This document shows, in pieces, positions 37,223 through 45,194 of a stretch of 61,748 bases of DNA (positions are counted from its first letter, which is position 1; each line of letters opens with the position of its first letter). The DNA comes from Sphingomonadaceae bacterium (GTDB lineage: Bacteria; Pseudomonadota; Alphaproteobacteria; Sphingomonadales; Sphingomonadaceae). The notes under the pieces were generated by a model. The model was not told the origin of the DNA. It was given only the letters and a program-made list of their open reading frames with translations, and searched no databases. A program made the translations under genes and the position numbers. The DNA is taken from assembly GCA_947453945.1 (NCBI GenBank), contig CANGJB010000015.1:1-61748 (forward strand). The letters run 5' to 3'.

Positions 37223-38878
37223 TTACTCTGCGACGCCTTTGGATCGCAGAAATGCTATGGCCTCAGCGCGAGACCTATCCAAAACGATAAAGCGGCCAAC
37301 CAGATCATCGGTGCTCTTTGCAACCCCGGCCATATCCAGCTTGTAGTCCGTCCAATTCCGGATCGCCGCTTCGCGATCATCAAGCCCCGCGTAGAGAAAC
37401 GCGTAGCTGAAGTGGAGATAGGGGATCTGCTCCGGCGTCGGTGTAAATGGCGTGCTGGCGATGACCTCAAGCCGGTCGCGCCGGTTCATTCTGATGGCCA
37501 TGAGGATCTTCGGCATCAGCGCGGAGCCATCGCCTGGAATGTCGAACGTGTAGGCGTGGTCAACAATGTGATCCGGGTCAAAATTGCTGCAGGCAAGAAT
37601 CGCGACGCTCAGATAGCCGGCGATCAGGGGATCATTGGGATTGCCGTCCATAGCCAGCTTGGCATAGCGGCGGCCTTGCTCGCAATCACCCGCGCCAAGC
37701 GAAAAACGCGCCGCTTGCGTCAGCACGTAGTAGTCCGAGGGATAATTGCGGGCGGCGATCACGGACCGCGCGCGCGCTTTGATGATGCCCAAGGTGCGAC
37801 CGGAATCTGATTTGGGCGCCAACTGCGCAAACCAGATGCGGGAACCTTCGAGCACACTCTGAAGCCTTGCTTCCGACGTGTTCTGCGCCAGGCATTCTTT
37901 CACTTTCGCCCGAAAATCATGCGAAGGAACCGCGAGCGAACGGAGAAACTGAAGCTGGCAGGCATAGCCCGGGCTCCAATCTTCGCGCAGACGGTTCCCC
38001 TCGGCCCGGGTGATTGCGGCATAGGAACCGGCCAGTCCGGCAATTACATTGTTTAGTGCACGATCGACCCCGGCATGGTCAGCAGGCAGGACGATGGTTC
38101 TGGACCAGGCTTTTATAGCTGTCTGCTGATCGATCAGGTTCACTGTCAGCAAGCGCTGGTTCTGCTCAGGCAGGGCGAGAGAGGTTTCAAGGCGATAGAC
38201 ATTGCCGTTGTCCCTGAAGGGGAGGTCTGCTTCATTCTGATAGAAGCGTGCCACCCATGATCGGCCCAAACCGCTGAACAGCTTCGTGGAGGCATACTCC
38301 GCCAGTGCGCTGGATGGCGCATCCTGCGGATGCTTCATTGGCGTGACGAGGACGATTGCGCTATTGACCCCATCGACGCTCGCCATGGAAAAGAAGCGCG
38401 CGGCCCCAGCTGCGATGGCACACACAAGCAGCACAGCAATCGCCAACGCTACCGCGGTTCTTGAACGCCTTGGCTTGTGCTGTGCGCGCAAGGCTTGCGC
38501 AGCCTGATCCGCCACCAGCGCTTCGGGCCCAGCATCTGGGCGTTCCACAAGCCTGACATGGTAGTGGCCAAGCGGAATCTCGAGCTTGAAGGAGCCGGCA
38601 TCGACGGAACCGGCATAGTAGGCATCAAGTGCCTTGCGCAATCTGGCGATCTGCACGCGGGGATAGCTGTCTGCCTGCGCGTCGAAATTAGCCCGGCGGC
38701 CAAGGCCTTCCACCGCAACGGTATAGCTCTTTAGCTCGCGCCCGCGCCCGGCAATGGTTTCAGCAGAAAGGAAGGCAAGCAAATGGGCGAGGACGGGCGA
38801 GCTGCGGAAGAGCCTGCTGTGCAGGATCCTTGCGACTTCTGCCGCGATCGGGTCAGGATCGGATTCTTCCGATGTCAT
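37223..38878 (-). CDS. Membrane-bound winged-helix regulator with TPR-like C-terminus
   Basis: 551 aa. The N-terminal 110 residues (SRLFRSSPVLAHLLAFL, then GRELKSYTVAVEGLGR, then YPRVQIARLRKALDAYY) match the DNA-binding-like domain found in front of TolB/TPR modules in alphaproteobacterial CadC-like regulators. One transmembrane helix lies at about 141-163. The C-terminal 380 residues are periplasmic if topology follows CadC, with TPR-like helices from about 370. It could sense an envelope signal and regulate nearby genes directly. The closest likely targets are the divergent gst gene at 39081 and the hypothetical gene downstream. Confidence 0.75.
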   Translation of the reverse strand: MTSEESDPDPIAAEVARILHSRLFRSSPVLAHLLAFLSAETIAGRGRELKSYTVAVEGLGRRANFDAQADSYPRVQIARLRKALDAYYAGSVDAGSFKLEIPLGHYHVRLVERPDAGPEALVADQAAQALRAQHKPRRSRTAVALAIAVLLVCAIAAGAARFFSMASVDGVNSAIVLVTPMKHPQDAPSSALAEYASTKLFSGLGRSWVARFYQNEADLPFRDNGNVYRLETSLALPEQNQRLLTVNLIDQQTAIKAWSRTIVLPADHAGVDRALNNVIAGLAGSYAAITRAEGNRLREDWSPGYACQLQFLRSLAVPSHDFRAKVKECLAQNTSEARLQSVLEGSRIWFAQLAPKSDSGRTLGIIKARARSVIAARNYPSDYYVLTQAARFSLGAGDCEQGRRYAKLAMDGNPNDPLIAGYLSVAILACSNFDPDHIVDHAYTFDIPGDGSALMPKILMAIRMNRRDRLEVIASTPFTPTPEQIPYLHFSYAFLYAGLDDREAAIRNWTDYKLDMAGVAKSTDDLVGRFIVLDRSRAEAIAFLRSKGVAE

Positions 38879-39080
38879 TTGACACAGATGTTAACGGTGG
38901 GATGCGGATTCGGCAAGGTTTGTCCGAACCGGACTGAAATGTTACATAAGCATATCGCGCAATTAAGATATAATATTACGCAAATTCCCGCTGCGGCGCG
39001 GCATGTGTTGCAAGATGCAGGGGGTGGGGATAGCTTCTCATCCGGATGCCGCCACGGTGCCCCAAGGAACAGGAGCGGCG
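38879..39080. promoter_or_regulatory. Divergent promoter region between regulator and GST genes
   Basis: About 200 bp, A+T-rich at 38935-38990. It contains GTCCG-AAC-CGGAC (38922-38934, inverted repeat), TGTTAACG near 38888 and ATGTTACAT near 38939. These are candidate operators for the winged-helix protein encoded on the left. Confidence 0.4.
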
Positions 39081-39782
39081 ATGATCGAATTGCTGACGGC
39101 GCCGACCCCGAACGGGTGGAAGATTTCCATCATGCTTGAGGAATGCGGCCTGCCTTATGAGGCGCGGTGGATCAATCTGGGCAAGGGCGAGCAATTCGCG
39201 CCCGATTTTCTGGCGGTGAGCCCCAACAACCGCATTCCGGCGATTATCGATCATGCGCCGGCGGATGGCGGGGCGCCGGTGCCGGTGTTCGAAACGGGGG
39301 CGATCCTGGTCTATCTGGCGGAGAAGACCGGGCAGTTTCTGGCCGCAGACCTGCGCGGGCGCAAGGCGGTGCTGGAATGGTTGTTCTGGCAGATCGGCGG
39401 GCTGGGGCCGATGCTGGGCCAGCACGGGCATTTCCGGCTCTATGCGCCCGAACGGATCGCTTATGCGACCGAGCGCTACCGCGCGGAGGCGCTGCGGCTT
39501 TACGGGGTGCTGGACCGGCAACTGGCGCTGAATGCGCACGTGGCCGGGGCGGACTATTCGATTGCGGACATGGCCTGCTTTCCGTGGATTCAGACCTGGA
39601 AGGCGCAAGGGATTCCGCTGGAGGAATTCGCGGCGCTGAAAGCGTGGTACGACCGGCTGAAGGAGCGGCCCGGCCTCAGGCGCGGGATGGCCTTGGGGCG
39701 CGAGCGGATAAACCGGCGGCCGCAGGACGATGCCGAGACGCGGCGCGTGCTGTTCGGGATCAAGGATGGGGATGAGGCATGA
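39081..39782 (+). CDS. Glutathione S-transferase, nu-class-like
   Basis: 233 aa. The N-terminal thioredoxin fold starts LLTAPTPNGWKISIMLEECGLPYE, the pattern of nu-class YfcG/YghU-type transferases, with NNRIPAIIDH and ETGAILVYLAEK of the glutathione site. The helical C-terminal domain has DYSIADMACFPW. Such enzymes have disulfide-bond reductase or thiol-transfer activity on GSH. AGGAG precedes the ATG. It overlaps the next gene by 4 bp, so both products probably act together. Confidence 0.9.
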   Translation: MIELLTAPTPNGWKISIMLEECGLPYEARWINLGKGEQFAPDFLAVSPNNRIPAIIDHAPADGGAPVPVFETGAILVYLAEKTGQFLAADLRGRKAVLEWLFWQIGGLGPMLGQHGHFRLYAPERIAYATERYRAEALRLYGVLDRQLALNAHVAGADYSIADMACFPWIQTWKAQGIPLEEFAALKAWYDRLKERPGLRRGMALGRERINRRPQDDAETRRVLFGIKDGDEA

Positions 39783-40405
39783 CGGTGCGCGTTGAGTTCT
39801 TTTACGATCTGTCCTCGCCGTGGACGCGGCTGGCGTTTCACAATTTCCGGGCAGCGATTGCGGGGCGGGATGTGGCGGTGACCTGGCGGCCGTTTCTGGT
39901 CGGCGGAGTGTTCAACGCGGTGAACCAGAGCGTTTATGACAGCCGCGCCAACCCGGACAACCCCAAGTTCCGCCTGAGCTTCACGTGGCTGAAGGAATGG
40001 GCGCGGCTGGCGGGGCTCGCCATGAACTTCCCATCATCGCATCATCCGGTGAAGTCGGTCAACGCGATGCGGTTCTGCTGCGCGCTGGAGTATCGGCCGG
40101 AGGATTTGCTTGCGTTCAGCGAGGCGGCGTTTGAGGCCTATTTCGGGGACGCGCGCAATATCGACGAGCCCGATGTGCTGGAGGATGTGGCCAATGCCTG
40201 CGGGCTGGATGGAGCAGCGCTGCGGGCGGCGGCGGGGGATGATGCGGTGAAGGCGCGGCTGCGGGCCAGCACCGAGGAAGCGATTGCGCGCGGGGCCTAT
40301 GGTTCGCCGACGATCTTTGTGGACGGCGCCTTCATGTACTTCGGCAATGACCAGCTGCCGCTGGTGATGCAGCGGATCGCCATGCTGGAGGCTGAAGCGG
40401 GCTAA
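39779..40405 (+). CDS. 2-hydroxychromene-2-carboxylate isomerase-like (kappa-class GST/DsbA fold)
   Basis: 208 aa. The fold starts VEFFYDLSSPWTRLAFHNF and ends with SPTIFVDGAFMYFGNDQLPLVM, typical of HCCA isomerases and kappa-class GSTs. HCCA isomerase uses GSH in naphthalene-type degradation. No naphthalene ring dioxygenase is nearby, so this is more likely a glutathione-dependent isomerase for another ring or enone intermediate. It is translationally coupled to the preceding GST gene. Confidence 0.85.
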   Translation: MTVRVEFFYDLSSPWTRLAFHNFRAAIAGRDVAVTWRPFLVGGVFNAVNQSVYDSRANPDNPKFRLSFTWLKEWARLAGLAMNFPSSHHPVKSVNAMRFCCALEYRPEDLLAFSEAAFEAYFGDARNIDEPDVLEDVANACGLDGAALRAAAGDDAVKARLRASTEEAIARGAYGSPTIFVDGAFMYFGNDQLPLVMQRIAMLEAEAG

Positions 40406-40429
40406 TCGATTGTTGACCCGCATTCCATA

Positions 40430-40459
40430 ATTGCTACCAAGCAGTATAAACATAGCAAT
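40430..40459. promoter_or_regulatory. Inverted repeat before the alcohol dehydrogenase gene
   Basis: ATTGCTA (40430-40436) and TAGCAAT (40453-40459) are perfect 7-bp arms 16 bp apart, ending 15 bp before the start codon. TATAAA lies between the arms, so a protein bound here would cover the promoter. It is a candidate operator for the TetR protein encoded two genes on. Confidence 0.5.
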
Positions 40460-40474
40460 AATGGGAGAGCGGCG

Positions 40475-41650
40475 ATGGTTACAGCCTCACAAGTCATGCT
40501 CACGGCGACCGAGCGCGTCACGCTGGGCGTGCCGGCAGCCGAAGCGGTGGCGCAGGAAGCGGCGGCGCGCGGTGCCACGCGCGTGTTCATCCTCGCCAGC
40601 AGTTTCCTCAATCGCCAGACCGACGAAATCCGCCGGATCGAGGCCGCGCTGGGAAGCCGGCATGCGGCGACGCACGATGGCATCCAGCCCCACGCCCCGC
40701 GCAGCGATGTGCTCAAGGCGGCCGCGCGGGCCCGCGAAGTGAAGGCTGATCTGGTCGTCACCGTTGGCGGCGGATCGGTGACGGATGCGGGCAAGATCGT
40801 GCTGATCTGCCTCAAGCACGAGATCACCACGGTCGAACAGTTCGATGATTACCGCGTGCGGGTGGATGATGTAGGGGCGATGGTTCTGCCTGATTTCGCC
40901 GGGCCCGATGTGCGCGCGATCTGCGTGCCGACCACGCTTTCGGGCGGCGAGTTCAATCCGCTTTCGGGCGCGACTGACGAAGCCATCAAGATGAAGCAGG
41001 GCTATACCCAGCGCGAGATGGTGCCGGTCTGCGTCGTGCTCGATCCCGCGATCACGGTGCACACGCCTGAATGGCTGTGGCTTTCCACCGGCGTGCGCTC
41101 GGTCGATCACGCGACCGAGACGCTGGCCTCGTTCCTTTCCAACGATTTCTGCGACGGCATTGCCGATAGCGCGCTGCGGCTGCTGGCAGCAGGGCTGCCC
41201 GCGGTGAAGGCCGATCCGACCGACCTCGATGCGCGGCTGAAATGCCAGATCGGCGCGTGGCAATCGATGATCCCGATCATCGGCGGCGTGCCGATGGGCG
41301 CCAGCCATGCCATCGGCCACGTGCTGGGCGGGACTTGCGATGTGCCGCATGGCTATACCAGTTGCGTGATGTCGCCGTTCGTGCAGGCCTTCAACCTTTC
41401 GGTGAATGCCGAGCGCCAGAAGCGCATCAGCGCGTGCCTGGGCGATCCTTCGCGCCCGGCTTCGGAACTGCTCGACCAGCTCATCCGCGGGCTGGGCATG
41501 CCGCGCAGCCTCAAGGACGTCGGCGTGGGCGAGGATCAGCTCAAGCTGGTTTCAGAGTACACGCTGGATGACATCTGGGGCCGGACCAACCCGCGCCAGA
41601 TCAAGACCGCTGCGGACGTGATGGAAATCTTGCGGACCGCGATGGGCTGA
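40475..41650 (+). CDS. Iron-containing (type III) alcohol dehydrogenase
   Basis: 391 aa. The nucleotide-binding GGGSVTDAGK motif lies at about 99-108, and metal ligands are in GVRSVDHATETLASF and MGASHAIGHVLGGTCDVPHG. The family includes Fe- or Zn-dependent alcohol dehydrogenases and maleylacetate reductases. In this cluster oxidation of an alcohol to a ketone is the natural role, for instance of a P450 product. A GGGAGAG ribosome-binding site precedes the ATG. The stop overlaps the next ATG by 1 bp. Confidence 0.9.
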   Translation: MVTASQVMLTATERVTLGVPAAEAVAQEAAARGATRVFILASSFLNRQTDEIRRIEAALGSRHAATHDGIQPHAPRSDVLKAAARAREVKADLVVTVGGGSVTDAGKIVLICLKHEITTVEQFDDYRVRVDDVGAMVLPDFAGPDVRAICVPTTLSGGEFNPLSGATDEAIKMKQGYTQREMVPVCVVLDPAITVHTPEWLWLSTGVRSVDHATETLASFLSNDFCDGIADSALRLLAAGLPAVKADPTDLDARLKCQIGAWQSMIPIIGGVPMGASHAIGHVLGGTCDVPHGYTSCVMSPFVQAFNLSVNAERQKRISACLGDPSRPASELLDQLIRGLGMPRSLKDVGVGEDQLKLVSEYTLDDIWGRTNPRQIKTAADVMEILRTAMG

Positions 41651-42324
41651 TGCACAAACTTGCCGACATGACGGACATGGCGGAGCTGATGGACAAGCCG
41701 AAGAAGAAGCGCGCCGCAGCCCAGCTCAAGGATGAAATCACCGCCTACAAGCGGCGGCGCATCCTTGAGGAAGCGAGCCACTTCTTCTTCGCCAACGGCT
41801 ATGAGGCGACGACGCTGGATTCGGTGGCCGAGCAGCTCAATGTGACGAAGCCGTTCATCTACTCGTACTACAAGAACAAGGGCGAGCTGCTTTACGAGAT
41901 CTGCCAGACGGGCATCCAGCTATCGCTCAACGCGCTGGAAGAGGCGCTTTCAGTGGAAGGCACCGCCAGCGAGCAATTGAAGATCGTGGTCGAACGTGTG
42001 GCGCGGATCATCATCGAGAACCAGCGCTATGTGACTGTCTATTTGCGCGAGGAAAAGAGCCTGCTGCCTGAAGACGCGCGGCGCATCCGCGATTTGCGCC
42101 ATACCTTCGATACCAAGTTGGCCGCGCTGCTGGACAAGGGCAAGCGCAGCGGCGAATTCGATGTGGCGCACCCATCACGCACCGCGATCTGGGTCTCGGG
42201 CCTGCTGAGCTGGATTGCGCTGTGGTATCACGAAGGCGGGCGCTGGTCGGCCACTGAAGTGGTGATGGACGCGATCACCATGGTGCAGAAGATGGTTCAG
42301 CCGGCAGGTGGCGCGCATGTCTGA
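41650..42324 (+). CDS. TetR/AcrR-family transcriptional regulator
   Basis: 224 aa. The HTH domain is at about 30-80 (RRRILEEASHFFFANGYEATTLDSVAEQLNVTKPFIYSYYKNK region, recognition helix VTKPFIYSYY). The C-terminal ligand-binding domain is all-helical. It is co-transcribed with the dehydrogenase upstream and the acyl-CoA ligase downstream and probably represses the cluster until a CoA-ester or substrate binds. Candidate operators are the inverted repeats at 40430-40459 and 47500-47519. Confidence 0.92.
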   Translation: MHKLADMTDMAELMDKPKKKRAAAQLKDEITAYKRRRILEEASHFFFANGYEATTLDSVAEQLNVTKPFIYSYYKNKGELLYEICQTGIQLSLNALEEALSVEGTASEQLKIVVERVARIIIENQRYVTVYLREEKSLLPEDARRIRDLRHTFDTKLAALLDKGKRSGEFDVAHPSRTAIWVSGLLSWIALWYHEGGRWSATEVVMDAITMVQKMVQPAGGAHV

Positions 42325-43933
42325 GGCGAAGGGCCACACCGATCCGCGCGTGCTGGACCGGCGCCGCTGCGTGCTGCGCTATCTGATCGATGATCTCGCG
42401 GCCTCGCAGCCGGAGGCGGTCTATGCCGTGTTCGAGGATGGCGGGCAGTGGACGTATGCGCAGCTGCGCGATCTGGTCGTGCGCAAGGCGGCTGGGCTGG
42501 CGAAGCTCGGCGTAAAGCGCGGGACACATGTCGCGGTCTGGCTGCCGAATGGGCGCGAGGCGCTGATCACGTTCTATGCGATCAATTACCTTGGCGGCGT
42601 GTTCGTGCCGTTCAACACTGCGTATCGCGGGTCGATCCTGGAGCATGTGCTCACCAATTCCGATGCCAGCGTGCTCGTCGCGCATGGCGGTCTGCTCGAC
42701 CGGCTTGAGGGGATCGATACGGCAGCAGTGGCGACCGTGGTGCAACTGGGCGAGGGCGCCGCGCCTGCGCGCTTTGCCGTCCATGCGTTTGATGCGGTGA
42801 CCGGGGATGAGGCCGATCTCGCGCCGCTTTCCAGCCCCATCGAGCCGTGGGACACACAGTCGATCATCTACACATCGGGCACAACGGGGCCATCGAAGGG
42901 CGTGCTTTCGTCCTACCTCCATCTCTATACCAACGCCGGGCCGGAAAGCTGGCACTTCGTAGGGCGGGAGGACCGCTTCCTCGTCAACATGCCGGTGTTC
43001 CATATCGGCGGGCTGGGTATCCCGTTCGTGATGCTGGCGCGCGGCGGTTCCATCGCGCTGATGGAGAACTTCTCGACCGATACGTTCTGGGATTTCGTGA
43101 AGCGCACCGAGTGCACCACGATCTTCCTGCTCGGCGTGATGGCGACATTCCTGATCAAGCGCCCGCCGGGGCCGGAAGACACAGGCCACGGCGTGAAGAA
43201 GGCCTTCATGGTGCCGTTGACCGAGGCGGCGGGGCCGTTTCACGAGCGGTTCGGAATCGACGTCTACACGATCTTCAACATGACCGAGATTTCCTCGCCC
43301 ATCGTTTCGGAGCCCAATCCGGTGAAGCTGGGCACCTGCGGCAAAGTCCGCCCCGGGGTCGATGTGCGGCTGGTGGACGCGAACGATTGCGAAGTGCCCA
43401 TCGGCACGGTGGGCGAGATGATCGTGCGCGCCGACCGGCCCTGGGCAATGAACCACGGCTATCACAAGAACCCGGAAGCCACAGCGAAGGCGTGGCGCAA
43501 TGGCTGGTTTCACACCGGCGATGCATTCCGCTGCGATGCGGAGGGGTATTTCTACTTCGTCGACCGCGTGAAGGACGCGATCCGCCGGCGGGGCGAAAAC
43601 ATCTCCTCGTTCGAGGTGGAGAGCGACGTGACCGCGCACCCCGATGTGCGGGAGGCGGCGGTGATCGGCGTGCCGAGCGAGTATTCCGAAGACGAGGTTA
43701 TGGCCGTGATCGCCCCGGTGCCGGGCGCGAGCATCGATCCCGTCACGCTTTCGGAATTCCTTGCGGCGCGGATGCCGTACTTCATGGTGCCGCGCTATAT
43801 CCGCGTGATGGGCGAACTGCCCAAGACCCCGACGGCCAAGGTGATGAAGGCCGAACTGCGCGCCGAAGGGATCACGCCCGATACATGGGACCGCGAGAAG
43901 GCGGGAATGCGGCTGAAGAAGGAAAAGCTCTGA
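42317..43933 (+). CDS. ATP-dependent acyl-CoA synthetase (AMP-binding)
   Basis: 538 aa of the ANL superfamily. The P-loop-like motif IIYTSGTTGPSKGV, the A8 region GWFHTGDAFRCDAEGYFYFVDRVKD and the catalytic Lys in TPTAKVMKAELR are all present. It activates a carboxylic acid to its CoA thioester. Its context (P450, alcohol dehydrogenase, BVMO, esterase) suggests the acid comes from ring cleavage of the pathway substrate. ATG at 42317 overlaps the tetR end by 8 bp. It abuts the convergent P450 gene with no gap. Confidence 0.92.
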   Translation: MSEAKGHTDPRVLDRRRCVLRYLIDDLAASQPEAVYAVFEDGGQWTYAQLRDLVVRKAAGLAKLGVKRGTHVAVWLPNGREALITFYAINYLGGVFVPFNTAYRGSILEHVLTNSDASVLVAHGGLLDRLEGIDTAAVATVVQLGEGAAPARFAVHAFDAVTGDEADLAPLSSPIEPWDTQSIIYTSGTTGPSKGVLSSYLHLYTNAGPESWHFVGREDRFLVNMPVFHIGGLGIPFVMLARGGSIALMENFSTDTFWDFVKRTECTTIFLLGVMATFLIKRPPGPEDTGHGVKKAFMVPLTEAAGPFHERFGIDVYTIFNMTEISSPIVSEPNPVKLGTCGKVRPGVDVRLVDANDCEVPIGTVGEMIVRADRPWAMNHGYHKNPEATAKAWRNGWFHTGDAFRCDAEGYFYFVDRVKDAIRRRGENISSFEVESDVTAHPDVREAAVIGVPSEYSEDEVMAVIAPVPGASIDPVTLSEFLAARMPYFMVPRYIRVMGELPKTPTAKVMKAELRAEGITPDTWDREKAGMRLKKEKL

Positions 43934-45175
43934 CTACCAGCTCACGTTGAGCTGGGTCAGCCCGCGGAACATGAAGCCTTCCTGCCGCCACTGCGCGCTG
44001 GCAGCATCGATCTTGAGCGCCGGGAAGCGCTGGACCAGTGATTTCAAGGCGATCTCGCCTTCGAGCCGCGCCAGTTCGGCGCCGACGCAGAAGTGGATGC
44101 CGCCGCCGAACGAGAGGTGCTTGGGCCCCTTGCGCGTAATGTCGAAGCGATCAGGCTCTTCGAATACGGCGGGATCGCGGTTGCCGGCGGCCACCAGCGT
44201 GAGCACGCGCTCGCCCGCGCGGATCAGTTGGCCGCCAACTTCGGTATCGGTGAAGGCGGTGCGATTGGTGCCCACCAGCGAGCTTTCGTAGCGCAGGATT
44301 TCCTCGGTGGCGGTCTCTGCGAGGACCGGGTCGGCCACGAGCTTCGCCCATTCGCCCGGAAACTTCGCGAGGCTGAGCAGGCCATTGCCGATCATGTGCG
44401 CGGTGGTTTCAAACCCGGCGCCGAAAAGGCCGATGGCAACGGTCGCGATCTCGTGGTCGCTGAGCGGGCCGTTCTCGTCCCGAGCGTTGCACAGCGCTGT
44501 CGCGAGATCATCGCGCGGGTTCAGCCGGCGGTCCGCGATCACTGAACCGAAGAAATCCATCAGGAAATCCATCTGCCGGTTGGCAAGGCCCAGTTCTGCG
44601 TCCGAGAAGGCCCGCATCTCGAATACCACGAAGCTGTCTGCGATGGCCTGATTGAGCGCGGCGAGCACGTCGTCCGAGGCTTCCTCGGGCGAGAGGCCCA
44701 GCATGTCGCACATCACCAGTGTGGGGAAGCGGTAGGCGAACTGGTGGATGATCTCCATCTGCCCATCGCCTGCCACGGCATCGAGCAGCCGGTCGGCCAC
44801 GGCCTGCACGCGCGGGCGCATTTCGATCACGCGCCGCGCAGTGAGCGCCTGCGTGACGAGGCCGCGTACCCGGGTGTGACGCGGCGGATCCTGATAGAGG
44901 AAGATTTCCGAAAGCCAGCGATAGGCCGAGTGGGAGAGGACATCGAAGTCCGATCCGTAGAACAGCCGGATATTCGAAAGGAAATCGCCCTGTCCGAAGT
45001 TCACGCGGTCCATCAGGATCGCGCGAACATCATCGTAGCGGGTGGCCACCCAGAACCCGAGCGGCGAGAAGTGCATCGGATCATCGGCGCGCAGCGCCGC
45101 GAACAGCGGGTAGGGATCGCGCTTGAGCTGCGGATCCGTCAAGTCAAACCGCAGCTCTTCGCTCATCCCTGTCAT
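43934..45175 (-). CDS. Cytochrome P450
   Basis: 413 aa, soluble bacterial class. The heme-Cys loop FGGGIHFCVGAELARLE, the I-helix GAGFETTAHMIG and the ExxR motif EEILRYESS are all present. It needs a ferredoxin and reductase, which are not in this window. The likely role is hydroxylation of an unactivated carbon of the pathway substrate. Two candidate ATG starts, 45175 and 45166. It lies 20 bp after the TonB receptor gene, so both are probably one operon. Confidence 0.95.
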   Translation of the reverse strand: MTGMSEELRFDLTDPQLKRDPYPLFAALRADDPMHFSPLGFWVATRYDDVRAILMDRVNFGQGDFLSNIRLFYGSDFDVLSHSAYRWLSEIFLYQDPPRHTRVRGLVTQALTARRVIEMRPRVQAVADRLLDAVAGDGQMEIIHQFAYRFPTLVMCDMLGLSPEEASDDVLAALNQAIADSFVVFEMRAFSDAELGLANRQMDFLMDFFGSVIADRRLNPRDDLATALCNARDENGPLSDHEIATVAIGLFGAGFETTAHMIGNGLLSLAKFPGEWAKLVADPVLAETATEEILRYESSLVGTNRTAFTDTEVGGQLIRAGERVLTLVAAGNRDPAVFEEPDRFDITRKGPKHLSFGGGIHFCVGAELARLEGEIALKSLVQRFPALKIDAASAQWRQEGFMFRGLTQLNVSW

Positions 45176-45194
45176 CCCCGTCCGTTCACCAGCG

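Noticed and set aside
39779..40405. Evidence for a naphthalene degradation cluster
   Set aside because: Only the isomerase-like gene fits; no ring-hydroxylating dioxygenase, dihydrodiol dehydrogenase or aldolase gene is present.
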